Assembly (NCBI GenBank): GCA_910576955.1
Contig: CAJTJB010000005.1
Coordinates: 1-64,000, forward strand
Direction of reading: 5' to 3'
From: an uncultured Alphaproteobacteria bacterium
GTDB taxonomy: Bacteria > Pseudomonadota > Alphaproteobacteria > RF32 > CAG-239
Length of the DNA stretch: 64,000 nucleotides
Shown: in pieces, positions 16,382 to 25,600 of the stretch
How the letters are laid out: every line of letters starts with the position of its first letter
How positions within the stretch are numbered: position 1 is the stretch's first letter
The notes under the pieces: model-generated
Told to the model about the DNA's origin: nothing
Seen by the model: the letters and a program-made list of their open reading frames with translations, nothing else
Database searches by the model: none
Translations under genes and position numbers: made by a program

Positions 16382-17927
16382 CAGCCTCATCCTTGCGAAT
16401 AAGCGGCGCAAAACGCGTCAATTCCGTTAAGCGATATCCGGTATACGTTCCCAAAAGCATCACAATAAACATTATCACCAGATTAAGCTCATTAAATGCA
16501 AACATAATATGCCGCACATAGTCATTGCTGATAACAAAATACGTCACAATTGCCGTCAACAGCGTGAAAAAGATTTCCTTAACCGTATTTCTCGCCCCGT
16601 CTTCTTCCCAAGTGATTGACGCGCGTTCAATAATCCACGCCGTAATAATAATCGGGAAAAAGATTGCCGAACTAACAATGCCGTAATTCATCCGATAACC
16701 GATAATCGTCAATAGTTGAATAAGCAAAATTACAAATATCACCACAAAAGAAATTCTCGGCACAAGCAGCAAATTAAGCTTTGCAACCAACGCCCGCATA
16801 ATCAACCCTAAAAATATCATAACCGAAAAACAAACCAGCCCCGGCACAAACCCAGTTTTCACCAGTGACATAGCTAAAAGCATCGGTGTAAACGTTCCCA
16901 TTGTCGTCACCCCGATAACATTTCGCATTATAACCACCACCAAAATTGCCAACGGGAAAATCATCAGCCATTTCAACGTGTTCTGCTCCATAAGCGGCAA
17001 CGCATAAATAGAATATTGATAAGGCATAAACTCGCTGTTAGCCTTTGCCCGATACTCTGCCATCTTCAGCGGTGACGCAACAGATTTCAAAACCGAAAAC
17101 ATAACTTTAGAATCTTCGCCGCCGCGCACATCCAAAAGCGAAACACCGCCGCGTTGAAAAACAATCCAGTTTTTCGGCAACCCTTTCTGCGCCGTATCCA
17201 AGTCATACAATGTCCATTTATTATCCAGATACGCCTCAAGCATTATCCCAGGCTTTTCCGTTTTTTTACCCTCTTCAAGCTTAATTGCCCGCACGATTCT
17301 GGAAGGAATGCGCTTATAAGCCAAAATCTGCATAATACGTTCCGCAAATTCTTTCGATGTATGGTTAAGCGGCAAAACCAAACTCATTGTCGGGTTAACA
17401 AGTTCCTGATTTACGGTAGAAATAATCTTTTGAACCTTATCCCCCTCCTGCAATTCCGCCAATTCCCAAATCTTATTCATTTGCTGGGTTTCTTCTTCTG
17501 ACAAAATCGGTCTTTCCACTTTTGCCGGCACCTGCTTGCTCAACTTGCTGTTCTGCACATCATCATATATGCTTAAACGATAATAAAGATTTTGCTTTCC
17601 TTGTTTTTTCTTCCCCTGAAACGAGATACGGTTATTTTTATTATCGTCCACAACCTTATATCCTTTGGCAACAATCTCCTCGCTCAAAATTTTAAAACTG
17701 TCATTGCTGCTCGGCACGGTTAATGCAACATTCACATCCTCGCCCACCGCATTAAAACTGATTTTCGCATCAATCGTCCACACATCCGTCACTTGCTTTG
17801 GCGAAAAGGTAAAGCCCCAATATTTAACTTTATAATAAATACTGTATCCTGCATACGCCATAGACAGCAACAGTAAAAAGCTTAACACTTTCCGTACCGT
17901 AAAAAATTCAGACAGTTTCAATTTCAT
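16374..17927 (-). CDS. Inactive transglutaminase fused to seven-transmembrane domain
   Basis: The 517-aa protein has an N-terminal anchor (about residues 10-35), then an extracytoplasmic region of about 290 residues corresponding to the inactive transglutaminase part. A C-terminal membrane domain with roughly seven hydrophobic helices follows (starting near LKWLMIFPLAILVVVIMR). This architecture is known as the UUP1/7TM-transglutaminase family. AGGGA precedes ATG 17927; a TTG five codons upstream is the alternative. It sits in a tight operon with the protease and the ATP-grasp ligase. Confidence 0.8.
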   Translation of the reverse strand: MKLKLSEFFTVRKVLSFLLLLSMAYAGYSIYYKVKYWGFTFSPKQVTDVWTIDAKISFNAVGEDVNVALTVPSSNDSFKILSEEIVAKGYKVVDDNKNNRISFQGKKKQGKQNLYYRLSIYDDVQNSKLSKQVPAKVERPILSEEETQQMNKIWELAELQEGDKVQKIISTVNQELVNPTMSLVLPLNHTSKEFAERIMQILAYKRIPSRIVRAIKLEEGKKTEKPGIMLEAYLDNKWTLYDLDTAQKGLPKNWIVFQRGGVSLLDVRGGEDSKVMFSVLKSVASPLKMAEYRAKANSEFMPYQYSIYALPLMEQNTLKWLMIFPLAILVVVIMRNVIGVTTMGTFTPMLLAMSLVKTGFVPGLVCFSVMIFLGLIMRALVAKLNLLLVPRISFVVIFVILLIQLLTIIGYRMNYGIVSSAIFFPIIITAWIIERASITWEEDGARNTVKEIFFTLLTAIVTYFVISNDYVRHIMFAFNELNLVIMFIVMLLGTYTGYRLTELTRFAPLIRKDEADV

Positions 17928-17938
17928 AGTTCCCTCGT

Positions 17939-18469
17939 TCAATTCAATGTATACGATGTTGATGTATCAACAATAAATCGGCCGGTTAAGATATTGCGTC
18001 CGACAAGCCCCTGATAATCAAAGTTTGTCCTATCCGCAATTGAAAAGACGGCGCTGAAGACTTCCCCGCCCATTTTAACATCCATCTTAACAGCTTTTCT
18101 GTTTTCATCCTCTCCCATACGCTTAACCTTAAACGTCCTCTCAACTTTTTTCTCAAAAACGTGCTCTTCGCCGCTTTTACGGTTTTTCAACTTAAAACTG
18201 ACCCATTTCTCGCCATCACGCTCAAAATAATTAACATCTTTGCAGTCCAAAGAAGAAGTTGTTGCCCCCGTATCAATTCTAGCCGAAAACGGCGACTTCA
18301 TCGGCAAAAAATAAATCGGCTCAACCTCTCCGATAATCGGCAGATGAGCCTTTTCAACCACAATTTCCTGCGTTGTATTCACGTTATGCACCACTGCCGG
18401 CACAATCACTTGTTTTGGTTGGCAAGCTGAAATCGTAAAAATAAGCGACAATAAAAATAACTTACGCAT
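17939..18469 (-). CDS. Retropepsin-like ('ATP-dependent zinc protease' family) lipoprotein
   Basis: The protein starts with a lipoprotein signal peptide (MRKLFLLSLIFTISAC; lipidated Cys at residue 16). It then carries the family core ARIDTGATTSSLDC, whose D-T-G-A is the aspartic protease-like motif, and ends with GLVGRNILTGRFIVDTS. Members are annotated as putative ATP-dependent zinc proteases, although the motif is retropepsin-like and proof of zinc is lacking. ATG 18469 is preferred because it places the signal peptide at the terminus. First gene of the three-gene operon. Confidence 0.8.
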   Translation of the reverse strand: MRKLFLLSLIFTISACQPKQVIVPAVVHNVNTTQEIVVEKAHLPIIGEVEPIYFLPMKSPFSARIDTGATTSSLDCKDVNYFERDGEKWVSFKLKNRKSGEEHVFEKKVERTFKVKRMGEDENRKAVKMDVKMGGEVFSAVFSIADRTNFDYQGLVGRNILTGRFIVDTSTSYTLN

Positions 18470-18508
18470 TTTTATCCATACCCTCTTGATTAAAATTAAA
18501 AAAATCAA

Positions 18509-18691
18509 ATTATCATTATTTTGATAAATATATTGATTTTATACAAGAAACACCATAAAAAACACACTAATACACAAGGAAAATCAATCAAACGGATGTA
18601 TCCAAACAAGTACATCGTATTTAAACAATGTATTTAAAAAGCAAAAAAGGCGCACGTTGTCGCCCTTATTCAAACAAACCTTTCGCTCACG
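18509..18691. other. AT-rich intergenic region with 19-mer near copy
   Basis: The segment between the protease operon and the porin gene contains no reading frame of note. At 18620-18638 it holds TTTAAACAATGTATTTAAA, one mismatch from a 19-mer found exactly at 28263 and 63792. A weak hairpin (AAGGCG / CGCCCTT, about 18646-18666) could terminate the porin transcript. Confidence 0.5.
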
Positions 18692-19825
18692 TTAGAAAAA
18701 CACTGTTGCACGCAAACTCGTAACGAAACCGTAATCCGATTTTTGGTTAAGTGCCGGATTAATATAGAATTGCACATCCGGCGTTAATGTCAGCATATTA
18801 CCGATTCCCCACGCCCAATAAGCCTCAACAATTTGCTCCTCTTTGTGTTTTAACGTCTGCCCCACGGCTTTCTCATCCAATTTATTATATGCATACGCCA
18901 GCCCGATTTGGTCAAGAGAATTTCTGTTTAGCGGGTTTTTATAAACGCCGCCAAACACCCATGATTGCCGGATGCTTTCCACACTGCCGCTCACCTCATT
19001 CAACCGTGCAAAAAGGCTGACTTTTTCACCAATATCCTGCGATATATTTAAAGACCAGCCGTTCGTTGTTTCCGGTTGTTCATGCACCCCCGGCTGATTA
19101 TACGCCAATAGCGAAATTTCCGAGTCGCCAAGTCCTTTAATCGTCGGGGTATAGGCAATATAACCGAATGTTGTATAATGTTTCTCATCCAAATGGTTAA
19201 AACGAACGCTGGTTGCGTCAATATTCGTTCCGTCCTGCCCGCCAAACGCAAAAGACCACTTGTTATTTGGCGAAATCTGCGCATAAATTCCCAATCCCGC
19301 CTGCGTATAAGAGGCTGATGCATTTTGCGCCAGCGCGTCATTCAAAAAGTTAACTTGTTGGTTTGCATCATAATTTGTTCCGTCAAAATTATAAATCGGA
19401 AATTGTCCCAAGCCTAAAGTCAGCCAATTCCACTTGCCGGCTGGCTGATAGGTATAATACAGTTCTGAAAATTCGTCTTCGTTGCCCGAATAGTCATTCA
19501 ACGGCGTCACAAATCCGGAATTATTCGCCAAATCATTTCCGTTATGATTGCCGTATCGTATAATCGTATACGCAAAGTTCAACGCCCCGATGCCATATTC
19601 ATTATTAAACGTTGTCCACATAAACGACGGATACAAATAAGCCTGCACGGCATTATGCTCCCCGTTCGGGCTGGAACGCTGCTCTAAAACGGAAATATCA
19701 AAGTTATAATCAAAACCATATTCTTTATCTAATTTATTTTTGAAATCTTGGTAATTTTCCGCTTTTGCTAAACTGGAAAAAGACAAAAACAAACATCCCC
19801 ATAAAAAAGTTCTAAAACACCTCAT
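18692..19825 (-). CDS. OprB-type carbohydrate-selective porin
   Basis: The 377-aa outer-membrane protein has a signal peptide (MRCFRTFLWGCLFLSFSSLAKA), many alternating beta-strand segments with aromatic belts, and a C-terminal phenylalanine (ATVFF). The closing region EEQIVEAYWAWGIGNMLTLTPDVQFYINP resembles OprB-family porins, which let sugars cross the outer membrane. AGGATGTG lies before the ATG. It is the most upstream gene of the minus-strand block between ruvC and ruvA and could act in uptake of sugars. Confidence 0.78.
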   Translation of the reverse strand: MRCFRTFLWGCLFLSFSSLAKAENYQDFKNKLDKEYGFDYNFDISVLEQRSSPNGEHNAVQAYLYPSFMWTTFNNEYGIGALNFAYTIIRYGNHNGNDLANNSGFVTPLNDYSGNEDEFSELYYTYQPAGKWNWLTLGLGQFPIYNFDGTNYDANQQVNFLNDALAQNASASYTQAGLGIYAQISPNNKWSFAFGGQDGTNIDATSVRFNHLDEKHYTTFGYIAYTPTIKGLGDSEISLLAYNQPGVHEQPETTNGWSLNISQDIGEKVSLFARLNEVSGSVESIRQSWVFGGVYKNPLNRNSLDQIGLAYAYNKLDEKAVGQTLKHKEEQIVEAYWAWGIGNMLTLTPDVQFYINPALNQKSDYGFVTSLRATVFF

Positions 19826-19966
19826 TATTCACATCCTTTGTTTATATTAAAAGCCTTTCGGATATAACCTTAAAAACTGCTAAAAAAAGGGGGTGGAGCA
19901 AAAAAACTCTTGAAGAAACAGGATAAAACGGCTAAACTCGCCACCATAACAGAGGGATACATACAA

Positions 19967-20635
19967 ATGATAGCAAAATTAAAAGGAATAATAGACAATA
20001 TCGGCGAAGACTGTTGTATTATTGATGTCAACGGTGTCGGGTATCTGGTTAATATGTCATCGCGTTCCCTTTCCAAACTCACACAAGGGGAATATGCCGT
20101 TCTGCTGATAGAAACCGTCATCAAAGAAGACAGTTTCACCCTTTTCGGCTTTCAAACCGCATGGGAAAAAGAATGGTTTAACACGCTGACGAAGATTCAA
20201 GGCGTTGGCGGTAAAGTATGTTTAAATATTTTAAGCGCCTTATCGCCCGCCCAGCTCTCCCAAGCCGTTGCCGCCCAAGACAAAAGCTCATTTTTGCGTG
20301 CTGCCGGCGTCGGTCCTAAATTAGCCGCCAGACTGGTCACCGAATTAAAAGGCAAAATCGTAACTATCCCAATGGAATATATGTCCGGCGCAGAGTTAAA
20401 CGACTCTTCCGATGCAACAGAAACAAACAATCCGAAAGACAAAACCGCCCCTCAAGCCCCTGCAGAAGAAACTGATGCGGCTTATTCCAAAACAGAAGAT
20501 GTCACTTCCGCCCTTACCAATTTAGGCTATGCTAAAATAGACGCATACCGAGTCGCGGCGGAAATTTGCATGAACAATCCTAATGCTGACATAGGAACGC
20601 TAATCCGGTTGGCTCTTAAAGAATTTAACCAATAG
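19967..20635 (+). CDS. ruvA: Holliday junction branch migration protein RuvA
   Basis: RuvA binds the junction as a tetramer and recruits RuvB. The N-terminal OB fold (MIAKLKGIIDNIG ... DVNGVGYLVN), helix-hairpin-helix motifs (KIQGVGGKVCLNILSALS and AAGVGPKLAARLVTELKGK) and the C-terminal RuvB-binding domain (DVTSALTNLGY) are seen. The start at 19967 gives 222 aa and has AGAGGGA upstream; an earlier ATG would add 19 unconserved residues. ruvB follows 9 nt later. Confidence 0.95.
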   Translation: MIAKLKGIIDNIGEDCCIIDVNGVGYLVNMSSRSLSKLTQGEYAVLLIETVIKEDSFTLFGFQTAWEKEWFNTLTKIQGVGGKVCLNILSALSPAQLSQAVAAQDKSSFLRAAGVGPKLAARLVTELKGKIVTIPMEYMSGAELNDSSDATETNNPKDKTAPQAPAEETDAAYSKTEDVTSALTNLGYAKIDAYRVAAEICMNNPNADIGTLIRLALKEFNQ

Positions 20636-20644
20636 GAGAATAAT

Positions 20645-21700
20645 ATGCCAGAAGACAAAGAACGTATTGTCAGCGCTCAAAAGCTTTCCACCGATGAGGC
20701 TAATTCTCCGGCAGCTGTTAATCTGCGCCCCTCAACATTAGACGAATTCGTCGGGCAAGATAAGGTCTGCCAAAACCTTAAAGTGTTTATTCAATCAGCT
20801 AAAAGCCGTGGCGAAGTTCTCGACCACGTTTTGCTGTATGGACCTCCCGGCTTGGGCAAAACAACTTTATCAAACATCATCTCCAAAGAATTAGGCGTGG
20901 GGTTCAAAGCCACTTCCGCACCAATGATTACCCGCTCGGGCGATTTAGCTGCTATTTTAACCAACTTGGAAGCGCGCGACGTTTTGTTTATTGATGAAAT
21001 CCACCGCTTAAACCCCGCCATAGAAGAAGTATTATATTCGGCAATGGAAGACTTCCAGCTTGATATCATTATCGGCGAAGGCCCTTCCGCCCGCTCGGTA
21101 AAAATAGATTTGCAACCCTTTACCCTCGTTGGCGCAACCACCCGCTCGGGTTTGGTTTCCACCCCGTTGCGCGAACGTTTCGGCATTCCGCTGCGGATGG
21201 ATTTTTATAATCACGAAGATTTACAAAAAATAGTCCTCCGTGGCGCAGCGCTTTTAAATATGCCCATTTCAACAGACGGCGCAATGGAAATTGCCAAACG
21301 CTCCCGCGGCACACCGCGTATTGCCGGACGCCTGCTCAAACGCGTCCGTGATTTCGGTGCTGTCGCCGGCAATGTTGAAATCGATTCGTCCATTGCAGAT
21401 AAAGCCTTACAGCTATTAGACGTCGATTCTTACGGGCTTGATGAATTTGACCGCCGCTACTTAACCTGCATCGCCAAAAATTACGGCGGCGGACCTGTTG
21501 GCGCAGATACGCTTGCCGCCGCATTGTCCGAAGAGCGCGATACCATCGAAGAAGTAATAGAACCATATCTTTTAAAGCTCGGTTTTTTACAGCGCACACC
21601 GCGCGGACGTGTCCTTTCAGAACTCGGCTGCAAATATTTAGGTATCAGCAAATTCAAAAATGACAATCAATTCAGTTTTATAGATGATTTAGGATTTTAA
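20645..21700 (+). CDS. ruvB: Holliday junction branch migration ATPase RuvB
   Basis: This AAA+ motor drives branch migration. Walker A GPPGLGKTT, Walker B VLFIDEIHRLNP, sensor LVGATTRSGL and the C-terminal winged helix (GFLQRTPRGRVLS) are all present. The 351-aa length is typical. AGGAG precedes the ATG. It lies between ruvA (9 nt) and ybgC (1 nt), forming a single transcript. Confidence 0.97.
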   Translation: MPEDKERIVSAQKLSTDEANSPAAVNLRPSTLDEFVGQDKVCQNLKVFIQSAKSRGEVLDHVLLYGPPGLGKTTLSNIISKELGVGFKATSAPMITRSGDLAAILTNLEARDVLFIDEIHRLNPAIEEVLYSAMEDFQLDIIIGEGPSARSVKIDLQPFTLVGATTRSGLVSTPLRERFGIPLRMDFYNHEDLQKIVLRGAALLNMPISTDGAMEIAKRSRGTPRIAGRLLKRVRDFGAVAGNVEIDSSIADKALQLLDVDSYGLDEFDRRYLTCIAKNYGGGPVGADTLAAALSEERDTIEEVIEPYLLKLGFLQRTPRGRVLSELGCKYLGISKFKNDNQFSFIDDLGF

Positions 21701-21701
21701 A

Positions 21702-22139
21702 ATGACATACGAAACATCTCCCATCACCGGAACATTATTTGAAGATAAAACATTTTCTTTCCCCGTTCGCATCTACTATGAAGATACAGACGCCGGCGGG
21801 ATTGTTTATTATGCCAATTACCTAAAATACGCCGAGCGCGCCCGCACCGAATTTTTGCGCCATCTGGGTTTAAATCAGGAAGAAATGTTAAAAAATCAAG
21901 GTATGGGCTTTGTCGTCCGCGACTGCCATATCAGCTACAAATCTCCGGCAAAATTGGATGATGCCTTAAACATCACCTGCAAAGTTACAGAAATAAAAGG
22001 CGTTTCGCTCAAAATGGAGCAAAAGCTCTACCGAGAGGACACCGTTCTGTCGGAAATTGAAATCACGCTGGTTTTCTTAAGCCTGCCTGCTATGCGCCCG
22101 ACTAAAATTCCTGCTGAAATATTGTCGCTGTTGCAATAA
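21702..22139 (+). CDS. ybgC: YbgC-family acyl-CoA thioesterase
   Basis: This is a hotdog-fold thioesterase, 145 aa, with the catalytic Asp in YYEDTDAGGIVYYANYLKY near residue 27. It starts one base after ruvB. In many proteobacteria ybgC is followed by tolQ-tolR-tolA-tolB-pal; here the next gene is on the opposite strand and no tol gene is present in the window. Confidence 0.9.
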   Translation: MTYETSPITGTLFEDKTFSFPVRIYYEDTDAGGIVYYANYLKYAERARTEFLRHLGLNQEEMLKNQGMGFVVRDCHISYKSPAKLDDALNITCKVTEIKGVSLKMEQKLYREDTVLSEIEITLVFLSLPAMRPTKIPAEILSLLQ

Positions 22140-22146
22140 GCAATCA

Positions 22147-22823
22147 TCACGGCTTAACGGTGGTATCAGCATTGAAAGCCGCCCCCAAATATCCCATAGC
22201 CCAAACATAATCATTATAATAACGCAATCTATGAGGTCTGACAAAAGTATGCTTATCCGCCAGACTATTAACAATTAAAAAAGCATTATTTGCCTCTTCG
22301 GGTTTTATCGGAAAACACACCTGATACGAATATCCGTCATCCCATATATAACGTGGCAAAGCCACCGCATTATCGTTTTTTATGAGATAAATTTTCCGAA
22401 CATCCGCAAGCTGCACCCTCTCGCTGACTTTGGCAGCCTCCCCCATCTCATTGCCATTCAAATAGCTTATGCTCATCCTCATATCAGAAGAAACCGGACA
22501 CGCGGGATTAACTTCTTTTAAAAACACCGGCATATACGGTGGCGGCGGAAGAAGAGGGAAAATCCCGACAAAACCGCTGTCTTTCTCTGCAAATCCAAAT
22601 CGGATATTTTCAACATTTATTGTTTTCTTTTCAGAAACATCCGTTGTTTTTGATTAGAATATACTTTCCGAAAGTTCAACCCGTCCAACCGAAACATCTC
22701 CCGTTCATAGAGCGCTTTGTCGTCAACATCTGAAAAAGTCATATACTCGCTGTGTGCCAACACGCTCACACCGCATCCGGAAAGCAAAAGAGGCAAGAAA
22801 ATAACACTGTTTTTAAAAAACAT
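22147..22823 (-). pseudogene. Frameshifted lipoprotein gene
   Basis: The 5' part (22617-22823) encodes a lipoprotein signal peptide MFFKNSVIFLPLLLSGC and about 50 further residues, then runs into a stop. The remaining coding sequence continues in the -1 frame from the A5 run (plus-strand T-run 22647-22651), through FGFAEKDSGFVGIFP and a proline run, to the stop at 22147. Restoring one A gives a continuous protein of about 224 aa. The family is unknown to me; the C-terminal half has conserved-looking blocks such as ALPRYIWDDGYSYQVCFP. Frameshift by homopolymer contraction, an assembly error, or phase variation are all possible. It follows lptG by one base and is co-oriented with gmk-cysK-lptG. 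Confidence 0.7.
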
Positions 22824-22824
22824 A

Positions 22825-23931
22825 TTATTCTTCTTTATGTAGATACACCGACACGCTCAATGACGCCACAATAATTGCCGGCGCCCACACCGCAAACCAA
22901 ACCGGAATATACGCATTAATGCCAAAAGCAGAAATCACCTGCGACGAAAAATATACCGTAAATCCGGTCGTAATTCCGAAAATAATCATCCACAACACAC
23001 CTCCTTGCCGTTGGCTTGCTTTCAGCGAGAATATGCCCGCCACCAACACCATCGCCATAAGCAAGAAAGGCAGCGCCACCAAACTCAAATATCTCATTTT
23101 ATGCCGTTGTACCGAAAAGCCAGACGCCTCATAAAACTCAATCGTATCCGGTAAATTCCAAAATGAAATTGCCTCCGGATCAACAAAGTTATCTTTAATC
23201 CGCTGCAAATTCATTTCCGTCGGATATTGCAAACTGTTTAAAACCTCAACTTGCTGTCCTGTTTTATAGATTCGCACATCGCGCAAATTAAGATTACCCT
23301 CCTCAAGCGTTGCAACAAACGCCTCGATTCGCCGTATCACCTGCGTCCGTTCGTCAACCTCTATAATGCTGACATCGTGCAACCAGAGCACATTTTCTTG
23401 CAGATTAAGCCCGTTTGCGTTAATAATAGCCACATTATCCGCACTTTTGCCTTCACGAATCCATAACCCTTTGTTCGAAAACAAAAAAGCATTAGGATTA
23501 TCCGTTGACAATCGGTAAGACAATGTTTCCTTAAGCTCATATAATCGCGCAGAAATCGGATTAAGCGCCGCAATCCAAAAAAAGCCGATTCCAAACACCG
23601 CCAGCAAAACCGGTGTCAGCACGCCCCAGATAGAAACGCCCGCCGCCCGAATAATCACAAACTCATTCGTTTTGCTTAATCTCCAAAAAGTTATCATTGT
23701 TGAAACCATCACAATAAACGGAATAACTTTATCAACCGTTTCCGGCAACTTTGCCACCACATATTCAAGCAAAAAGCCGATGGAAACCTCGTGTCTGCCG
23801 GATGTTTTTCGTAAAATTTCAATCATATCAAACATCATAATGATTGCCGAAATCACCGCCAAAACATATAAAAAGTTCAACACAGTCTGTTTTATAAGAT
23901 AAGTTCCCAAAATAGAGTTCGGTTTCATCAT
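22825..23931 (-). CDS. lptG: LPS export ABC transporter permease, LptF/LptG family
   Basis: The protein is of the YjgP/YjgQ family: membrane helices at both ends (LNFLYVLAVISAIIMMF near the N terminus, three helices in the last about 100 residues) flank a periplasmic beta-rich domain. The motif KTNEFVIIRAAGVSIW is characteristic. LptF and LptG form the permease pair of the LPS transporter. The position-specific features look closer to LptG, but the partner gene is not adjacent. Starts at GTG 23937, ATG 23931 or ATG 23928 are all possible; AGGA spacing favours 23931. Confidence 0.8.
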   Translation of the reverse strand: MMKPNSILGTYLIKQTVLNFLYVLAVISAIIMMFDMIEILRKTSGRHEVSIGFLLEYVVAKLPETVDKVIPFIVMVSTMITFWRLSKTNEFVIIRAAGVSIWGVLTPVLLAVFGIGFFWIAALNPISARLYELKETLSYRLSTDNPNAFLFSNKGLWIREGKSADNVAIINANGLNLQENVLWLHDVSIIEVDERTQVIRRIEAFVATLEEGNLNLRDVRIYKTGQQVEVLNSLQYPTEMNLQRIKDNFVDPEAISFWNLPDTIEFYEASGFSVQRHKMRYLSLVALPFLLMAMVLVAGIFSLKASQRQGGVLWMIIFGITTGFTVYFSSQVISAFGINAYIPVWFAVWAPAIIVASLSVSVYLHKEE

Positions 23932-23943
23932 CGTCACAAAATC

Positions 23944-24867
23944 CTAAAAATAGCCGGTAGATAAATAGCGGTCAACGCCATCCGGCAAAATAACAATAAA
24001 ACGCTTGTTTTTAAATTCGCCGCGTTTTGCAAGTTCAAGAGCGGCTGCCACCGCAGCGCCGGCAGAAATTCCCGCCGGCAATCCCTCGGTTTTCGCCACC
24101 AATTTTGCCGTATCAATAGCTTTATCATCGCCGACTTTAACAACTTCGTCAACCAGATTTTTATCATAAAACGGCGGCACAAATCCGGCACCGATTCCCT
24201 GAATCTTATGAATGCCTTTTTCTTCCCCGCTCAAAACGGCGCTGCTTTCCGGCTCAACCGCCGCCACAAACAAATCTTGATTATATGTTTTCAAAACCGA
24301 CGCAATGCCTGTCAAAGTGCCCGATGTGCCGACACCGGCAACCAACACATCAAAATTTCCACCGGTATCTTCCAAAATCTCAACAGCCGTTCCCATCCGG
24401 TGCGCATTCGGATTCGCCTCATTTTCAAACTGGCTTAAAATCACCACATTCGGATTCCTCTCTTTCAAGAGTTCCGCTTTATGAATAGCCCCGCTCATTC
24501 CATCTTCTTTCGGGGTTAAAATAACTTCCGCCCCCAAATGGCGCATAAGGCTGATACGCTCTTGCGACATATTCTCCGGCATAACGATAATAAGCTTATA
24601 CCCTTTTGCCGCGCACATTGCCGCAAGCCCGATTCCCGTATTGCCGGATGTTGCCTCCACAAACACCGTATCCGGCGAAACGCCTTTTTTCTCTTCCGCC
24701 TCAATCATTGCCAATGCGATTCTGTCTTTAATTGAAAAGAGCGGATTATACATCTCGCATTTTGCCAAAATCTCCGCATTTATCCGCAGTTTAGTAGTGA
24801 GCTTTCCCAAACGCAGCAACGGCGTATGCCCAACAAGCTCTACGATAGAATTATAAACTTTTTCCAT
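23944..24867 (-). CDS. cysK: Cysteine synthase (O-acetylserine sulfhydrylase)
   Basis: This PLP enzyme forms cysteine from O-acetylserine and sulfide. Lys47 in NPLFSIKDRIA is the PLP lysine; the substrate loop EATSGNTGIGLA and phosphate-binding GVGTSGTLTG are present. At 307 aa it has normal length. Its ATG abuts the gmk stop, and lptG starts about 12 nt after its stop, giving an operon gmk-cysK-lptG. Confidence 0.94.
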   Translation of the reverse strand: MEKVYNSIVELVGHTPLLRLGKLTTKLRINAEILAKCEMYNPLFSIKDRIALAMIEAEEKKGVSPDTVFVEATSGNTGIGLAAMCAAKGYKLIIVMPENMSQERISLMRHLGAEVILTPKEDGMSGAIHKAELLKERNPNVVILSQFENEANPNAHRMGTAVEILEDTGGNFDVLVAGVGTSGTLTGIASVLKTYNQDLFVAAVEPESSAVLSGEEKGIHKIQGIGAGFVPPFYDKNLVDEVVKVGDDKAIDTAKLVAKTEGLPAGISAGAAVAAALELAKRGEFKNKRFIVILPDGVDRYLSTGYF

Positions 24868-25506
24868 TTATTTATCCTCCAACACCTGCCGAACATACGT
24901 TTCAAGCCCGCACAGGTTCTGCTTTTCTGCCCGCGCCGCCAAAATAACCGCTTTTGCCTGCATAACAGCCGCATCCAAATCGTCATTTACAATCACATAA
25001 TCGTAAAACTCACATTCTTTAACACGCTTTTCCGCCATATTCATCCGCCGCTCGATAACATCCGCCGCATCCGTTCCGCGGTTAATAAGCCTTTCGCGCA
25101 AAACTCTTAACGACGGCGGCACCAAAGCAATCGCCTTAACTCTGTTTCCGGCCAATTTGCGCAATTGCTGAACTCCCGGATAATCCAAATCTAAAATAAC
25201 ATCCTTTCCGGCGCAAAGCAAATCATCAACCGGCTTTTTAGGCGTTCCGTATTTCGGACCGAAATCGGAGTCGACATATTCATACAAAGCTTTATCTTGC
25301 ACTAATTCCTTAAATTTCTCTTCGCTGATAAAATAATAGTCTTTTCCGTCAACTTCACCCTCGCGCATTCCCCGTGTGGTAACGGATACGGAAAGCTGAA
25401 TATCATCCAGCTCTTTCAACAATTTTTTAATAACGGAACTTTTCCCGCCGCCGCTCGGAGCGGAAAAAATAAACATCGTTCCCTGCCTTTGTATCTCTTC
25501 GGTCAT
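24868..25506 (-). CDS. gmk: Guanylate kinase
   Basis: The enzyme phosphorylates GMP to GDP. The P-loop reads SAPSGGGKSS near residue 15, and the GMP-binding segment VSVTTRGMREGEVDGKDYYF follows. Length is 212 aa, normal for the family. The gene is divergent from the SDR gene and heads the operon with cysK and lptG. Confidence 0.94.
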   Translation of the reverse strand: MTEEIQRQGTMFIFSAPSGGGKSSVIKKLLKELDDIQLSVSVTTRGMREGEVDGKDYYFISEEKFKELVQDKALYEYVDSDFGPKYGTPKKPVDDLLCAGKDVILDLDYPGVQQLRKLAGNRVKAIALVPPSLRVLRERLINRGTDAADVIERRMNMAEKRVKECEFYDYVIVNDDLDAAVMQAKAVILAARAEKQNLCGLETYVRQVLEDK

Positions 25507-25600
25507 AAAAACCTCTCTTCACAGACTTTCTTTACAAATATTTTACCAACAATATATAACATAAAATGCATAAATAAAGCTTTATTTTAAGGATTAAACA

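Noticed and set aside
22640..22660. Programmed -1 frameshift in the lipoprotein gene
   Set aside because: The A5 run is not in the X-XXY-YYZ phase of the zero frame and no downstream stimulatory hairpin is evident; a simple one-base loss explains it better.
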